Part shown: positions 1-11,444 of the stretch, piece by piece
Layout of the letters: every line of letters begins with the position of its first letter
Position numbering within the stretch: position 1 is the stretch's first letter
Source of the DNA: Spirabiliibacterium falconis
GTDB taxonomy: Bacteria; Pseudomonadota; Gammaproteobacteria; Enterobacterales; Pasteurellaceae
Length of the DNA stretch: 64,000 nucleotides
Assembly (NCBI RefSeq): GCF_014885015.1
Contig: NZ_JABMIJ010000006.1
Location: 62,001-126,000, forward strand
Reading direction: 5' to 3'
Notes under the pieces: model-generated
Databases searched by the model: none
Seen by the model: only the letters and a program-made list of their open reading frames with translations
Told to the model about the DNA's origin: nothing
Position numbers and translations under genes: made by a program

Positions 1-1287
1 GTAAAAGAGACCGAGGTCAAACATGTTATTTTAACGCGCATGGGCGATCAACTGTCGTTTGGTAAACGTAATTTGGTAAACTTTGTTGTTAAATACATCA
101 AAAAATTAGTACCAAAATATAAATTACCTGGTGCGGTTACGTTTCGCGAAGTGTTGCGCATAGGCAAATTTCGTCAATATGTACAACCAGTGGTTCAGCC
201 TGATGATCTGGCATTTTTACAATATACGGGTGGTACAACGGGCGTGGCTAAAGGTGCGATGCTTAGCCATAAAAATATTTTAACAAATATTTTCCAAGCC
301 AAATGGGTTGCAGAGCCATTTTTGCGTAATTCGCCGCACCGAGAAGCCATTATCGCGTTGCCACTTTACCACGTATTTGCCCTTACCGTGAATTGTCTGC
401 TGTTTGTAGAGCTCGGCTTAACAGGCATTTTGATCACCAATCCGCGCGATATTAATGGTTTTGTGCGTGAATTAAAACGCCATCCATTTGTGGCGATAAC
501 TGGTGTGAATACGCTTTATAATGCTTTATTAAATAACGAAAACTTCCGAGAATTGGATTTTTCTTCTCTATTATTAACCGTAGCGGGCGGTATGTCGGTC
601 AATCAATCGGTGGCACAACGTTGGCACAAACTGACAGGTACTAATATCATAGAAGGTTATGGTATGACCGAATGCTCTCCGCTAATTGCGGCTTGCCCAC
701 CGCACTCGAAAGAGCATAACGGGAATATTGGCGTGCCTGTGCCAAATACAGACATCAAGATCGTTGATGAAAATGGTCATGAAGTGGGTATCGGTGTACG
801 GGGTGAACTGTGGGTCAAAGGTGACCAAGTGATGAAAGGCTATTGGCAACGCCCAGAAGCTACGGCAGAGGTGCTACAAGATGGCTGGATGGCAACGGGC
901 GATATTGTCGTGATGGGAGAAGATCACAATCTCAAAATCGTCGATCGCAAGAAAGATATGATCAATGTATCAGGCTTTAATGTGTTTCCCAATGAAATTG
1001 AAGATGTGGTGATGCTCAATTATAAAGTCGCTGAAGTGGTGGCTATTGGTGTGCCTGATGCGCACAGTGGTGAAAAAGTGAAAATTTTCGTGGTTAAACG
1101 TGATGACAGTCTAACGCAAGATGAATTGCGCGCACACTGCCGTCAACATTTAACAGGCTATAAAGTGCCACGAGAAATAGAATTCCGTCTCGAATTGCCA
1201 AAGAGCAATGTTGGCAAAATTCTTCGCCGTGTTGTGCGTGATGAAGAGCTCGCAAAATTTGCACAGACTGAAGCTCAACATGATTAA
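1..1287 (+). CDS. fadD: Long-chain fatty acid-CoA ligase FadD (3' part)
   Basis: The reading frame is open from the first base of the window, so the N-terminus is missing; 428 residues remain. The enzyme activates long-chain fatty acids with ATP and CoA to acyl-CoA at the inner membrane. Visible landmarks are the AMP-binding signature ([13 protein letters not shown], about residues 74-86 of the fragment), the EGYGMTE motif, the GELWVKG and TGD motifs, and the C-terminal hinge and lysine region ([20 protein letters not shown] and SNVGKILRR). Sequence and motif order match enterobacterial FadD throughout. The stop overlaps the start of rnd by 8 bases, so the two are probably co-transcribed and translationally coupled. 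An internal ATG at base 40 is not a start, because the upstream residues also match FadD. Confidence 0.96.
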   Translation, partial: VKETEVKHVILTRMGDQLSFGKRNLVNFVVKYIKKLVPKYKLPGAVTFREVLRIGKFRQYVQPVVQPDDLAFLQYTGGTTGVAKGAMLSHKNILTNIFQAKWVAEPFLRNSPHREAIIALPLYHVFALTVNCLLFVELGLTGILITNPRDINGFVRELKRHPFVAITGVNTLYNALLNNENFRELDFSSLLLTVAGGMSVNQSVAQRWHKLTGTNIIEGYGMTECSPLIAACPPHSKEHNGNIGVPVPNTDIKIVDENGHEVGIGVRGELWVKGDQVMKGYWQRPEATAEVLQDGWMATGDIVVMGEDHNLKIVDRKKDMINVSGFNVFPNEIEDVVMLNYKVAEVVAIGVPDAHSGEKVKIFVVKRDDSLTQDELRAHCRQHLTGYKVPREIEFRLELPKSNVGKILRRVVRDEELAKFAQTEAQHD

Positions 1288-2434
1288 ACTTGCACCACAG
1301 CCTGATGTTATATGGGTGGACAGTAATGAGACGCTGCTAGAAATCTGCCAAAGTGCGGTTAAACACAGCGTGATTGCGCTTGATACAGAGTTTATCCGCA
1401 CGCGTACGTTTTATCCGCAGTTGGGCTTGATCCAACTCTATGATGGTGAAACGCTCGCACTGATTGATCCGTTGGCGATCAGTGATTTTTCACCATTCAC
1501 CTCATTGCTGAAAAATCCTCAGGTGCTTAAAGTGTTGCATGCGTGCAGTGAAGATTTAGAGGTGTTTGCACATTATTTCAAGCAACAACCACACCCCATG
1601 ATTGATACGCAAATTGTGGCGGATTTTATGGGATTTGGTGGCTCAACAGGCTTTGCCAAATTAATTGAACACTATTTTTCCATTACCTTAGATAAAGGGG
1701 CATCACGCACGGACTGGCTAGCACGTCCACTTAGTGCTGAACAGCTGCGTTATGCTGGTGCGGATGTCTATTATCTTTTGCCTCTCTTTGTGCAAATGCG
1801 GGAAACACTGCCTGCAAAATGGAAAAGTGCGGTATTTGAAGAGAGTTCGTACTTAATAGAGAAATCCATGCAGGCGGTGAATCCAGAGCAGGCCTATCTT
1901 AGCATTGGTAATGCGTGGCGTTTAAAGAATGAACAATTACTAGCATTAAAATTGCTAGCACAATGGCGTTTTAACTTGGCAATGCGCAATGATATTGCGC
2001 TGAATTTTATCATCAAAGAAACCGCACTTTTTCAGGCTGCACAAGCGATGATTAAACAGCCATCGGCATTGGCGGCGTTTGATGTCCATCCGCAAACCAT
2101 TCGTCGCTATGGCAAAAAAATTGTGCAGTTGATCGCACAAGCACAAAAAGCATCTGCAGAAAGTTATCCGCCAGCCATCGTACAAATTGCAACGCAAGCA
2201 AGTTATAAAAAACGCATGAAATTTATGCAGCAACAACTTGCAGCTATTACACCAGAGAATATTACCAAAGAACGTCTTGGCAGTCGCAAGTTATTGCACC
2301 AACTGATTAAGTGGCGTTGGTATAATCCTGATCAAACCTTACCGCAACCACGTTTATTGCAGGGGTGGCGGCAGCCGTTTGGGGAGGCATTGCTTGTGAG
2401 CTACGATATTGCTGAGGCAGCAGGGGCTATTTAA
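1280..2434 (+). CDS. rnd: Ribonuclease D
   Basis: This 384-residue protein (about 375 in E. coli) is a 3'-5' exoribonuclease that trims tRNA precursors. The DEDD catalytic set is visible: D35 and E37 in ALDTEF, an Asp in [10 protein letters not shown], and the Asp/Tyr pair in GADVYYLL (DEDDy type). The C-terminal part is the HRDC nucleic-acid-binding region. I chose the ATG at 1280, inside the end of fadD, because the protein from there lines up with known RNase D; a longer frame from 1208 would add 24 residues that only mirror fadD. It is convergent with mnmC, and the two stop regions overlap by 8 bases. Confidence 0.95.
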   Translation: MIKLAPQPDVIWVDSNETLLEICQSAVKHSVIALDTEFIRTRTFYPQLGLIQLYDGETLALIDPLAISDFSPFTSLLKNPQVLKVLHACSEDLEVFAHYFKQQPHPMIDTQIVADFMGFGGSTGFAKLIEHYFSITLDKGASRTDWLARPLSAEQLRYAGADVYYLLPLFVQMRETLPAKWKSAVFEESSYLIEKSMQAVNPEQAYLSIGNAWRLKNEQLLALKLLAQWRFNLAMRNDIALNFIIKETALFQAAQAMIKQPSALAAFDVHPQTIRRYGKKIVQLIAQAQKASAESYPPAIVQIATQASYKKRMKFMQQQLAAITPENITKERLGSRKLLHQLIKWRWYNPDQTLPQPRLLQGWRQPFGEALLVSYDIAEAAGAI

Positions 2435-4436
2435 CGGGCGCACCTTTAAGTAATTTACGTACCCAAGTGCGGTTGGGATTTAGGGCTAACAGCAATGACT
2501 GTGCTAATGGCATCGGTTCATTGGCGATTAGCGAGGCTAAACATTCCCCTAATAGTGGTGCACTGGTCAATCCGCGTGAGCCGAGTGCACCTAACAAATA
2601 TAGATGAGGATAATGCGCAGCAGTTTCAATCGGTTGTTTGCGGCGACGCAGATTAAACAGATTGGCATAGTCGGATACCAGACGTTCGAAGTGCGGTACA
2701 TTGCCCATAATCGGCAGCCGCTCACGCGTGCCACAGCGCACGCCTACATTACCTTGCATGGTTGATATATCAATTGCGTGCGCCCATGGCTGGGGGATAT
2801 TGTTGACCAAGCGCGCTTTATTTTCCAACTGCTCTTGTATCGAAAAATAACACTCTGTATTGTCACGCACATGGCTTGCGCCAAGGCAGTGTTGCCCCGC
2901 CTGATTGCGGGGAGTTAGATAGCCGTCAAAGCAGAGAACAGCCTTTAAATTATCCAGTGCGGAATGTGTAGAGATGTAGCTGACTTGCCCACGAACAGGG
3001 TAAAGAGGAAGTTTTGCTGTCTGGGGAAATTGCGTGATGTTATGTCCACCAGCGAGGATTACGCACTCGTGTGTAAATGTGTGGTCGCCAGCGGATAATT
3101 GCCAGCAATTATGTTGTTTACTCTCTATATGGGTAATGTGTGTATTGGTAATGATCTTGACACCGCACTTTTTAAGATAACGCTCACCTTGCTGCATTAA
3201 TTGACGTGGTGAAAGCCAACCTGCTTCGGGGATAAATCCCCCGTCGTGTGGAATATCAACTCCACAAAGTGCGGTTAACTCCTGTGCGGTTTTGAGTTCA
3301 AAAAAGGGAGGATGCCAATGTGCGGCAATATTAGCCAACTTGCGTTTTACCTTACAGTTGTAAGCACAAAGTGCCACGCCATGCCAACCTTGTTCAATTT
3401 CACCCAGTTGTTCGGTTAAGTCTGGCAAGATTGCTTTAGCATAGAGAAAACTGTGCGCATAAATCTCACAATTACGGCGATCATCATCGCTTAATTGCGG
3501 ATAAAGAGCCCCTTGTTCATTGCTTGACGCACTTTGACCCAATGCCTCGTCTTGGCAATATAAGGTTACATTCATCCCGCGCTTTATACAGGCAAGAGCG
3601 GTAAATAAACTCGCTACACCACCGCCAATGATGGCAATATCCGTGATGTGGTTTGCAGGTGAATATGCGAACCATGGATATGCAACAGAAGCGGTATTCT
3701 CTGTGTGTTTCCAGCCGATCAGCATTTCACGTTTATGAGCGAAGCCTTTACGTTTGCTAACGTTAAACCCCACATTTTCTAACCCTAACCGCACTTTGCT
3801 CGCTGCAGTAAAGGTGGAAAATGTCGTGTCTTTGTGGCTAAGGCGTGCCATGTGTTGATAAAGCGACTCGCTCCACATTTCAGGATTTTTACTGGGTGCA
3901 AAACCGTCTAAAAACCAGGCATCAATGCGTCCTTGCTGATAATCGCCGAGTTCTGGCAGATGGGTATGAATATCACCAAGCCACAGATCCAGTGTGATTG
4001 CATTACCAAAATGACGACGATGACAGCCAGCAATGGGCGTTTTAATCCAGCGTTGTTGTAGCATAGTAGCCAATGCGTTAAGCTCGGGAAAATGTGCTAG
4101 CGCGTGTGTGAGCATGGTCTGCGAAAGGGGATATTTCTCAAATGATATAAAAAATAACCGTTGTAGAACTGCACTTGGGTATTGTGTGCGGAACTGTTCG
4201 AATAATTGCCAACAAGCAAGAAAATTAAGACCTGTTCCGAAACCTGTTTCAGCAATCACAAAGTGCGGTTTATCCCACGTTTTCCAACGTTCAAATAAAT
4301 TGTTGCCTTCTAAAAATACATAGCGTGACTCAGCAAGCCCTTGTGAGGGCATAAAATAAATATCGTCAAATTGTTCTGAATACGGGGTATTTTGCGCATC
4401 AAGGGTAATGCGTGCAAATTCAATGTTATCTGCCAT
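2427..4436 (-). CDS. mnmC: Bifunctional tRNA modification protein MnmC (mnm5s2U34)
   Basis: The 669 residues match the E. coli length (668). MnmC makes the last two steps of 5-methylaminomethyl-2-thiouridine at tRNA wobble position 34. The N-terminal methyltransferase half (about 1-245) shows the SAM loop ETGFGTGLNFL (63-73) and the WFLDGFAPSKNPEMW block (174-188). The C-terminal FAD-dependent demodification half begins with the dinucleotide-binding motif IIGGGVAS (269-276) and ends with the GALGSRGLTSAPL block typical of the D-amino-acid-oxidase fold. The domain fusion is normal for gammaproteobacteria. The gene stands alone and carries several USS copies inside it. Confidence 0.96.
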   Translation of the reverse strand: MADNIEFARITLDAQNTPYSEQFDDIYFMPSQGLAESRYVFLEGNNLFERWKTWDKPHFVIAETGFGTGLNFLACWQLFEQFRTQYPSAVLQRLFFISFEKYPLSQTMLTHALAHFPELNALATMLQQRWIKTPIAGCHRRHFGNAITLDLWLGDIHTHLPELGDYQQGRIDAWFLDGFAPSKNPEMWSESLYQHMARLSHKDTTFSTFTAASKVRLGLENVGFNVSKRKGFAHKREMLIGWKHTENTASVAYPWFAYSPANHITDIAIIGGGVASLFTALACIKRGMNVTLYCQDEALGQSASSNEQGALYPQLSDDDRRNCEIYAHSFLYAKAILPDLTEQLGEIEQGWHGVALCAYNCKVKRKLANIAAHWHPPFFELKTAQELTALCGVDIPHDGGFIPEAGWLSPRQLMQQGERYLKKCGVKIITNTHITHIESKQHNCWQLSAGDHTFTHECVILAGGHNITQFPQTAKLPLYPVRGQVSYISTHSALDNLKAVLCFDGYLTPRNQAGQHCLGASHVRDNTECYFSIQEQLENKARLVNNIPQPWAHAIDISTMQGNVGVRCGTRERLPIMGNVPHFERLVSDYANLFNLRRRKQPIETAAHYPHLYLLGALGSRGLTSAPLLGECLASLIANEPMPLAQSLLLALNPNRTWVRKLLKGAPVK

Positions 4437-4651
4437 GGCATGATTTTCCTTTTTCTTTTATTGTAGTCATAGTTAAGGTGAAAATGCGACCGCTAAATGT
4501 ACTTTTTTGTTTAAAAAATAAGCATAAAAAGAATTCGTTTTTCTGAAAAGCGTGATAATACTTGCAATGTTTTTATTTTATAGTAATTTATTCAGTCAAC
4601 AGTTGTACTCTGAAATAATTCAACCATACGTTAAAATAGAAAGGGTTAAAC

Positions 4652-5869
4652 ATGAAAAGAGCAGTGATTACAGGTTTTGGCATTATTTCGAGCATTGGCA
4701 ATAATGCACAAGAGGTGCTTGATTCTCTTCAACAGGGCAGATCAGGTATTCGTGCGATGCCAGAATTCGCCGAAATTGGTATGCGTAGCCAAATCGCCGG
4801 TACGTTAAAAATTGAGCCAAAAGATCTGATTGACCGTAAAATTATGCGCTTTATGGGAGATGCGGCAGCATATGCTTACCTTTCTATGCAAGAAGCGATT
4901 AATAGCGCGGGTCTAAATGAAGCACAAGTATCCAATGAGCGAACTGGACTTGTCGTCGGGGCAGGGGCAGGATCGCCACACAATCAAATTGTTGCCGCCG
5001 ATGCTATGCGCGGACCACGGGGTGTTAAAGCAATAGGACCTTACGCAGTGACGAAAACCATGGCATCCAGTGTTTCAGCATGCCTTGCAACCCCATTTAA
5101 AATTAAAGGTGTGAATTATTCTATTAGCTCAGCGTGTGCGACATCAGCGCACTGTATAGGTCATGCGGTTGAATTGATCCAACTTGGCAAACAAGATGTG
5201 GTGTTTGCAGGTGGCGCAGAAGAGTTAGCTTGGGAATGCGCGTGCGAGTTTGATGCAATGGGGGCATTGTCAACAAAATATAACGATACGCCAGAGCTTG
5301 CTTCACGAACCTATGATGCCGATCGTGATGGATTTGTTATTTCTGGTGGCGGCGGTATTGTTGTGGTAGAAGAGCTTGAGCATGCACTCGCTCGTGGTGC
5401 TACAATTTATGCAGAAATTGTTGGCTATGGCGCATCATCAGATGGTTATGATATGGTTGCGCCAAGCGGTGAGGGGGCTGTACGTTGTATGCGTCAGGCG
5501 ATGGCAAATTTAGATACGCCTGTGGATTATTTAAATGTACATGGTACATCAACCCCAGTGGGCGATGTGAAAGAGCTCGAAGCCGTGCGTGAGCTTTTTG
5601 GGGAAAATACGCCAGCGATTTCTGCGACCAAAGCCATGACGGGGCATGCGCTGGGTGCCGCTGGTGTGCATGAGGCAATTTATTCCTTGCTTATGCTCAA
5701 TCATGATTTTATTGCACCAAGTATTAATATCAACACCCTAGATGAGAAAGCTCAGGGAATGAACATTATCACTGAGCCTAAAACAGGCGTAAAACTGAAT
5801 ACGGTAATGTCGAATAGTTTTGGATTCGGCGGCACGAATGCAACGTTAGTGTTTAAACGGTTTGAGTAA
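4652..5869 (+). CDS. fabB: 3-oxoacyl-[acyl-carrier-protein] synthase I (KAS I)
   Basis: This 405-residue condensing enzyme elongates acyl-ACP with malonyl-ACP and is needed for unsaturated fatty acid synthesis. The Cys-His-His triad is visible: C162 in SSACATSAH, His in [11 protein letters not shown] and His in [14 protein letters not shown]; the C-terminal [10 protein letters not shown] loop is intact. The start has the Shine-Dalgarno-like AGAAAGGG upstream. The 215-base gap from mnmC is AT-rich; a weak sigma70-like promoter (TTGCAA near 4562, TAATTT 16 bases later) can be proposed. A strong terminator follows directly, so the gene is monocistronic. Confidence 0.97.
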   Translation: MKRAVITGFGIISSIGNNAQEVLDSLQQGRSGIRAMPEFAEIGMRSQIAGTLKIEPKDLIDRKIMRFMGDAAAYAYLSMQEAINSAGLNEAQVSNERTGLVVGAGAGSPHNQIVAADAMRGPRGVKAIGPYAVTKTMASSVSACLATPFKIKGVNYSISSACATSAHCIGHAVELIQLGKQDVVFAGGAEELAWECACEFDAMGALSTKYNDTPELASRTYDADRDGFVISGGGGIVVVEELEHALARGATIYAEIVGYGASSDGYDMVAPSGEGAVRCMRQAMANLDTPVDYLNVHGTSTPVGDVKELEAVRELFGENTPAISATKAMTGHALGAAGVHEAIYSLLMLNHDFIAPSININTLDEKAQGMNIITEPKTGVKLNTVMSNSFGFGGTNATLVFKRFE

Positions 5870-5886
5870 GTTTTTTTAATAGATTT

Positions 5887-5909
5887 GCCCGCCAATGTGC
5901 GGGCTTTTT
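5887..5909 (+). terminator. Rho-independent terminator of fabB
   Basis: A 6-bp GC stem, GCCCGC (5887-5892) and GCGGGC (5899-5904), with a 6-base loop, is followed by five T residues. It lies 18 bases past the fabB stop. Confidence 0.9.
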
Positions 5910-5968
5910 GTTTTAAATGGAACAAAAATCAAGTAAACTGATACCGCACTTTTGTGATGGGAAATACT

Positions 5969-6466
5969 ATGTCTAAGAAAAATAATAAAGCGTTAGATGC
6001 CACCGACATTAAAATTTTGCAAGAGTTACAGCAAAATGGCAAAATTTCGAATATTGACCTCTCGAAAAAAGTTGGGCTTTCACCAACGCCGTGCCTAGAA
6101 CGCGTACGTCGCTTAGAGAAGCAAGGCATTATTATGGGGTATCGTGCACTGCTCAATCCCGATTTGCTGGATTCACCGCTATTGGTGATCGTGGAAATTA
6201 CCCTCGTGCGTGGCAAGCCAGACGTGTTTGAAGAATTTAATCAAGCTGTTCAAAAATTAGATGAGATCCAAGAATGTTTTCTTGTATCGGGTGATTTTGA
6301 TTATCTCCTAAAAACACGCGTACCCGATATGGCGGCTTATCGTCAACTACTCGGTACAACGCTTCTGCGTCTACCTGGGGTGAATGATACTCGCACCTAT
6401 GTGGTCATGGAAGAAGTGAAAAAAAGTAATCTGATTCAAATTAAAGCAAAGGCAAAAGCAGAGTAG
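5969..6466 (+). CDS. lrp: Leucine-responsive regulatory protein Lrp
   Basis: The protein has an N-terminal winged helix-turn-helix with the hallmark LSPTPCLERVRRLEKQG, followed by the RAM/AsnC ligand-binding domain (QECFLVSGDFDYLLKTRVPD and LPGVNDTRTYVVMEEVK). It is a global regulator of amino-acid metabolism, acting as octamers or hexadecamers. From the ATG at 5969 it is 165 residues, against 164 in E. coli; GTG 5954 and ATG 5957 are alternative starts in the same frame, but GATGGGA at 5956-5962 is a good ribosome-binding site for 5969. A USS lies just upstream (5943-5951). The stop is 3 bases before ftsK. Confidence 0.93.
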   Translation: MSKKNNKALDATDIKILQELQQNGKISNIDLSKKVGLSPTPCLERVRRLEKQGIIMGYRALLNPDLLDSPLLVIVEITLVRGKPDVFEEFNQAVQKLDEIQECFLVSGDFDYLLKTRVPDMAAYRQLLGTTLLRLPGVNDTRTYVVMEEVKKSNLIQIKAKAKAE

Positions 6467-6469
6467 ATT

Positions 6470-9121
6470 ATGATTCAAGGATTCAAACCGTCATACAGTG
6501 CAAAGCATTATGTTGTCGAACTCATTTTAGGACTCTGCGTACTGTTTGGTGTTTATTTAATTATTGCGTGGTCAAGTTATAGTGCATTCGATAACGCATG
6601 GACTGTCGCGAGCCCGCAGCAAGATACATTGAATAAAGCCGGTCATTTTGGTGCGTTGTGCATTGATATTCTATTTGCCTTATTTGGCACATTGGCGAAT
6701 TTTCTTCCGTTTGTATTCGTTATTTCAGCTATATTATTGCTACGTAATCGCTGGAAAAATAATTTCAGTAAAAGCCGAATAGCGGTGCGAATGTTGGGGT
6801 TTGCACTATTAATGTGTGGCTTAACCGCACTTTCCGCGTTACTGTTCTCGAACAGTGAAATTCACCTTGCCGGTGGCGTATTAGGTGCTGTTTTAGTCAA
6901 GACTCTTTACCCAAGTTTAGGCATGTTTGGCACCTTTATGTTGGCATTTTGTGTCGCAGTGGTTGGGTTTATCTTGAGTGCAGGAATGTCATTGGTGATG
7001 TTGTTGGTGAGCGGTTATCATTGGCTCACAGCAAAATACGATGATGAAAAAACACCTGAACGTGAGCTTGACCCGCTATTTATGCCATCTGAACCTATCA
7101 TGATAAATACTCCCGAAGAAAATGTGCAGGATAGAGAGGATCACGATTGCACTACGACACAAAGTGCGGTTGAACTCACACCGTTACCGCCTATTACACA
7201 AACGCCTATTGTGCAAAAACCGGATGTGATAGATTTTTCACAAGAGGAGGTTACCGCAGAAGAGATCGTGTTACCGACGGTATCGATGCCACCCTCTATT
7301 CGTCCAATGAGCGAAATTGCGCAAAATGTGGTAGAACCTGATGTGAAAAACGATCTATTTGATCTGGATTTACCAGATGAAATAGCACAAAGTGCGGTTG
7401 AAGATGAGCTATTTGACCCAACCACCGCCGATCTTGCTAAAGCGTTTGCTGAGCAAGAACAACAAAAAGCGCAAGAGTTGCGTGAACGAGCTAAAGCCAT
7501 AGGTGCAGAAGCTGAATTGGCGAAAATTCAAGCCCATGAGCAAGCCTTACAGCCGCCACAATATAAAGATTATGCGGCGCACGGCACGCTAATCCATCCG
7601 TTATTGCAAAATTCCATGCCAAGCAAAAAAGCCAAACCAAGCACTGCATTGCCAACATTGGATTTGCTTGAGCCGACTAAAGTACAAAATTTATCCGTTG
7701 ATAAAAGTGATATTCACGCCACCTCCGCACGCATTGAGCAGCAGTTGGCGAATTTCCGCGTGAAAGCGCAAGTGAAAGACGTACTGGTTGGGCCTGTGGT
7801 TACGCGCTATGAAATTGAGCTTGAGCCAGGTGTGAAAGCGGCTAAAGTGTCAGGCTTAGACAGTGACTTAGCACGCGCCTTGATGTTCCCTGCAATTCGT
7901 ATTGCCGAGGTCATTCCAGGCAAGCCATATATCGGAATTGAAACACCAAATAAACACCGTCAAACCGTAGGCTTAAGAGAGGTGTTTGATAGCACACAAT
8001 TTAGAGAAAGTAACGCTATTTTGCCTATGGCACTGGGCAAAGACATTAGCGGCGAGCCTGTGGTGGTAGATTTGGCGAAAATGCCGCACTTGCTGGTGGC
8101 AGGTGCCACGGGGTCGGGTAAATCAGTTGGTGTGAACAGCATGATTTTAAGCCTACTGTATAAACGCAAGCCAGAAGACGTGCGAATGATTATGATTGAC
8201 CCGAAAGTGGTGGAGCTTTCCATTTATCAAGATATACCGCACTTATTAACCCCGGTTGTAACGGATATGAAAAAAGCGGCGAATGCACTGCGTTGGTGTG
8301 TGGACGAAATGGAGCGACGCTATCAACTTCTTTCTGCGCTGTATGTGCGGAATATCGAAGGCTTTAATGACAAAATTAAACAAGCTGAACAGATGCAAAT
8401 GCCAATTCCAAATCCAATTTGGAAGCCGCGTGATAGCATGGACAGCGCACCACCGCCATTAGAAAAAATGAGTTATATTGTGGTGGTGGTTGATGAGTTT
8501 GCTGATTTGATGATGGTGGCGGGCAAACAGGTGGAAGAGCAGATTGCACGCTTGGCACAAAAAGCCCGTGCGGTAGGTATTCACTTAATTTTAGCAACCC
8601 AACGCCCATCCGTTGATGTGATTACAGGTCTGATTAAAGCCAACGTCCCAAGTCGGATAGCCTTTACAGTGGCGAGTAAAATCGACTCTCGTACCATCTT
8701 AGATTGTGGCGGTGCAGAAGCCTTGTTAGGACGTGGGGATATGCTTTACGCAGGGCCAGGCACATCGGAGCTGGTGCGGATTCACGGCGCATTTATGACC
8801 GACAGCGATGTGCAAAATGTGGCAGATGACTGGCGAGCACGCGGAAAACCGCAATATCTTGATGAGATTACGGTTTCACAAGAAGATGAGGAAACACAAA
8901 GTGCGGTCGGTGGCAGTGATGAAGAGCTTGATGAACTGTTTGATAGTGTAGTGGAATTTGTGCTGAACACAGGTACCATTTCAATCTCATCCATTCAGCG
9001 GAATTTCAAGCTTGGTTTTAACCGTGCTGCGCGGATTGTGGATCAAATGGAAGCGCAGGGGATTGTTTCTGCCCCCTCTAACGGGAAACGTGAAATTTTA
9101 GCCCCACGTCATGAAACATAA
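6470..9121 (+). CDS. ftsK: DNA translocase FtsK
   Basis: FtsK anchors at the division septum and pumps chromosomal DNA toward dif for XerCD resolution. The order of parts is: about four membrane segments within residues 15-185; a charged, Pro/Glu-rich linker (about 190-400); an alpha/beta RecA-type motor with Walker A GATGSGKS (545-552) and Walker [11 protein letters not shown] (Asp about 675); and a C-terminal gamma winged helix ([20 protein letters not shown]) that reads KOPS. At 883 residues it is much shorter than E. coli FtsK (1329), the difference being the linker. USS copies in the linker and near the C-terminus are read as QSAV. It begins 3 bases after lrp and precedes lolA. Confidence 0.97.
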   Translation: MIQGFKPSYSAKHYVVELILGLCVLFGVYLIIAWSSYSAFDNAWTVASPQQDTLNKAGHFGALCIDILFALFGTLANFLPFVFVISAILLLRNRWKNNFSKSRIAVRMLGFALLMCGLTALSALLFSNSEIHLAGGVLGAVLVKTLYPSLGMFGTFMLAFCVAVVGFILSAGMSLVMLLVSGYHWLTAKYDDEKTPERELDPLFMPSEPIMINTPEENVQDREDHDCTTTQSAVELTPLPPITQTPIVQKPDVIDFSQEEVTAEEIVLPTVSMPPSIRPMSEIAQNVVEPDVKNDLFDLDLPDEIAQSAVEDELFDPTTADLAKAFAEQEQQKAQELRERAKAIGAEAELAKIQAHEQALQPPQYKDYAAHGTLIHPLLQNSMPSKKAKPSTALPTLDLLEPTKVQNLSVDKSDIHATSARIEQQLANFRVKAQVKDVLVGPVVTRYEIELEPGVKAAKVSGLDSDLARALMFPAIRIAEVIPGKPYIGIETPNKHRQTVGLREVFDSTQFRESNAILPMALGKDISGEPVVVDLAKMPHLLVAGATGSGKSVGVNSMILSLLYKRKPEDVRMIMIDPKVVELSIYQDIPHLLTPVVTDMKKAANALRWCVDEMERRYQLLSALYVRNIEGFNDKIKQAEQMQMPIPNPIWKPRDSMDSAPPPLEKMSYIVVVVDEFADLMMVAGKQVEEQIARLAQKARAVGIHLILATQRPSVDVITGLIKANVPSRIAFTVASKIDSRTILDCGGAEALLGRGDMLYAGPGTSELVRIHGAFMTDSDVQNVADDWRARGKPQYLDEITVSQEDEETQSAVGGSDEELDELFDSVVEFVLNTGTISISSIQRNFKLGFNRAARIVDQMEAQGIVSAPSNGKREILAPRHET

Positions 9122-9177
9122 GAAACTTAAAAGCCAAAGTGCGGTCTAAAGGGTACGCATTTAACGAGAGGACAGTT

Positions 9178-9789
9178 ATGAGATTATTCAACAAAGCCGT
9201 GTTAATGTTGGCTATTGGTGCGATTTCAAGCACCGCATTGGCAGATGCCGCAGGGGATTTACAACAACGCCTATCACAAGTGTCATCGTATAAAGCCGAT
9301 TTCACCCAACGTGTCAGCACGGCACAAGGAAAATTGGTGCAAGAAGGTAGCGGCAAATTTCAAGTCAAACGCCCAAATTTGTTCCGTTTAGACACCAAAA
9401 CACCACAAGAAACGCAGATCGTGGCAGATGGAAAAACGCTATGGTACTACGATCCTTTTGTGCAACAGGTTACTGCGAAAAAAGCAGCTGATGCCATTGT
9501 GAATACGCCTTTTATTTTGCTGACCACTAATGACCCAGCAAAATGGCAGCAGTACCAAGTCAGCCAACAGGGGGATAATTTTACATTGGTACCGAAAGCG
9601 AAAAATAGCAATATCAAACAATTCCAAATTCGTATTGATAGTAATGGATTATTAAAAAATTTCAGCACCATTGAGCAAGATGGGCAGACAAATTTGTATC
9701 AATTACGAAATATCAATAACTTACCGATTGAGGCGAGTGTATTTAGTTTTAAAGTACCAAAAGGAGTTGAGTTAGACGATCAACGCTAA
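9178..9789 (+). CDS. lolA: Outer-membrane lipoprotein carrier protein LolA
   Basis: LolA is a periplasmic chaperone that receives lipoproteins from LolCDE and hands them to LolB. The 203-residue protein has a signal peptide ([22 protein letters not shown], cleavage after ALA) and then the LolA fold ([38 protein letters not shown]). I chose the ATG at 9178 because AGAGGA lies just upstream (9166-9171) and because a signal peptide must begin there; a frame from 9139 adds 13 unlikely residues. Position between ftsK and rarA is the conserved gammaproteobacterial order. Confidence 0.96.
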   Translation: MRLFNKAVLMLAIGAISSTALADAAGDLQQRLSQVSSYKADFTQRVSTAQGKLVQEGSGKFQVKRPNLFRLDTKTPQETQIVADGKTLWYYDPFVQQVTAKKAADAIVNTPFILLTTNDPAKWQQYQVSQQGDNFTLVPKAKNSNIKQFQIRIDSNGLLKNFSTIEQDGQTNLYQLRNINNLPIEASVFSFKVPKGVELDDQR

Positions 9790-9802
9790 CCTAAGTGCGG
9801 TG

Positions 9803-11143
9803 ATGAGTAATTTAACGTTTGATTTTGCTTCTGATTTTCGCCCATTAGCGGCGAGAATGCGCCCTGAAACGCTAGATCATTACTATGGGCAAGAACATTT
9901 ACTTGCCCAAGGAAAACCCTTACGTCGAGCTATTGAGGCGGGGCATATTCACTCTATGATTTTGTGGGGACCGCCAGGTACAGGTAAAACCACGTTGGCA
10001 GAGATTATGGCGCAACGCATTAATGCGGAAGTGGAGCGTATTTCGGCTGTTACATCAGGTGTGAAAGAGATTCGTGCTGCAATTGAAAAAGCACAACAAA
10101 ACCACACTTATGATAAACGCACGATTTTATTTGTTGATGAGGTTCACCGCTTTAATAAAAGCCAGCAAGACGCTTTTTTACCTTATATTGAAGATGGCAC
10201 CATCATCTTTATTGGAGCAACAACTGAAAACCCGTCATTTGAGCTTAATAGTGCGATTTTATCCCGTGCACGTGTGTATCGCCTGAAGGGATTAGATCGT
10301 CAAGCCATTATTCATATACTTGAACACGCTCTCGCCGATGAAAAGTGCGGTTATGGAAGGCGGAGTATTGCATTAGACGAAAATCTACTTGGGATGCTGG
10401 CAGACTACGTTAATGGGGATGCTCGTCTTGCACTTAATTGTTTAGAATTAATGTTGGATATGGCAGATGAGTGTAATGGCGCAACACCGTTGACGGTCCA
10501 GTTATTGAGCGATGTACTCGGTGAACGTCAAGCACGCTTTGATAAGCAAGGGGATCGCTATTATGATCTCATTTCTGCATTGCATAAATCTGTGCGAGGT
10601 TCTGCGCCCGATGCCGCACTTTATTGGTATGCCCGCATTATCACAGCAGGCGGTGATCCGCTTTATGTTGCACGTCGCCTACTTGCGATCGCATCAGAGG
10701 ATGTGGGCAATGCGGATCCGCGGGCAATGCAGGTAGCACTTGCTGCGTGGGATTGCTTTACGCGTGTCGGTGCATATGAAGGGGAGCGTGCGATTGCACA
10801 AGCAATAGTCTATCTTGCGGTCGCACCGAAGAGTAATGCTGTGCATACCGCATTTAATGCAGCAAAACAGTACGCCATAGATAACCCTGATTTTGATGTG
10901 CCTGAACATTTACGCAATGCGCCAACCAAATTGATGAAAGAACTGGGTTTTGGGGCAGAATACCGCTATGCGCATCATGAAGAAAATGCCTATGCCGCAG
11001 GCGAAAACTATTTCCCACCCGAGTTGGCAGATACACAATATTACTTTCCAACGGAACGCGGTATGGAAGCTAAAATCAAGCAAAAGCTGGATTGGCTCAA
11101 ATCCCTCGATCATAACAGCGAAATAAAACGCTACTCAAAATAA
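9803..11143 (+). CDS. rarA: Replication-associated recombination protein A (RarA/MgsA)
   Basis: This 446-residue AAA+ ATPase related to clamp loaders acts at stalled replication forks. Visible motifs are Walker [10 protein letters not shown], Walker [11 protein letters not shown], sensor 1 GATTENPSF and the C-terminal tetramerisation region ([22 protein letters not shown]-like block, then [13 protein letters not shown]-like end). ATG 9803 is preferred; GTG 9800 is also in frame. A USS (9793-9801) sits where the ribosome-binding site should be and its last GGT runs into the start (GGTGATG), so initiation may depend on translation from lolA, whose stop is 13 bases upstream. Confidence 0.96.
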   Translation: MSNLTFDFASDFRPLAARMRPETLDHYYGQEHLLAQGKPLRRAIEAGHIHSMILWGPPGTGKTTLAEIMAQRINAEVERISAVTSGVKEIRAAIEKAQQNHTYDKRTILFVDEVHRFNKSQQDAFLPYIEDGTIIFIGATTENPSFELNSAILSRARVYRLKGLDRQAIIHILEHALADEKCGYGRRSIALDENLLGMLADYVNGDARLALNCLELMLDMADECNGATPLTVQLLSDVLGERQARFDKQGDRYYDLISALHKSVRGSAPDAALYWYARIITAGGDPLYVARRLLAIASEDVGNADPRAMQVALAAWDCFTRVGAYEGERAIAQAIVYLAVAPKSNAVHTAFNAAKQYAIDNPDFDVPEHLRNAPTKLMKELGFGAEYRYAHHEENAYAAGENYFPPELADTQYYFPTERGMEAKIKQKLDWLKSLDHNSEIKRYSK

Positions 11144-11168
11144 AACCGCACGTTAAAGTGCGGTTTTT
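11142..11168. terminator. USS-derived terminator between rarA and the small lipoprotein gene
   Basis: ACCGCAC (11145-11151) pairs with GTGCGGT (11158-11164), flanked by A and T runs on both sides. The right arm is a full USS. The stem lies directly after rarA and, read on the other strand, after the convergent lipoprotein gene, so it can serve both. Confidence 0.8.
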
Positions 11169-11178
11169 CCGTTGATAA

Positions 11179-11382
11179 TTACTTCACTTGGCTACCAATG
11201 ACACCGCCAAGAGCGGCACCGCCGAGCGTTGCACCTGTGCTATTCCCAATGACATTGCCAGCTACGCCACCGATTGCGGCACCTACAGCGGTATTTTTTT
11301 GTTGCTGGTTCATGTTAGAACAGGCTGTTAAAAATACAAATGCAGCAACCATAGTTATTGTTTTTAATATGCTTTTTTTCAT
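11179..11382 (-). CDS. Small glycine-zipper lipoprotein (OsmB/Rick-17kDa-like)
   Basis: The 67-residue product starts with a lipoprotein signal peptide ending in LTAC (lipobox, Cys about 21), followed by a short Gln/Asn spacer and a glycine-zipper hairpin (AVGAAIGGVAGNVIGN, then ATLGGAALGGVIGSQV). Such proteins are outer-membrane-associated lipoproteins, often envelope-stress-related in other species; no precise role can be assigned. A strong AAAGGAGG ribosome-binding site precedes the ATG. A promoter is seen at 11409-11437. It is flanked by terminators on both sides, hence monocistronic. Confidence 0.85.
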   Translation of the reverse strand: MKKSILKTITMVAAFVFLTACSNMNQQQKNTAVGAAIGGVAGNVIGNSTGATLGGAALGGVIGSQVK

Positions 11383-11408
11383 AGAGCCTCCTTTTTTGTG
11401 TTAATCCA

Positions 11409-11437
11409 ATCCTACACAACTCGTAATAAAAAAGCAA
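11409..11437 (-). promoter_or_regulatory. Promoter of the glycine-zipper lipoprotein gene
   Basis: On the minus strand, TTGCTT (11432-11437) and TAGGAT (11409-11414) are separated by 17 bases, about 30 bases upstream of the start. This is a sigma70-like match, not an experimentally known promoter. Confidence 0.5.
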
Positions 11438-11444
11438 ATAGGCG

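Noticed and set aside
4437-4651. FadR or FabR operator upstream of fabB
   Set aside because: I looked for the palindromes of both regulators; the AT-rich gap contains only weak partial matches, so no site is claimed.
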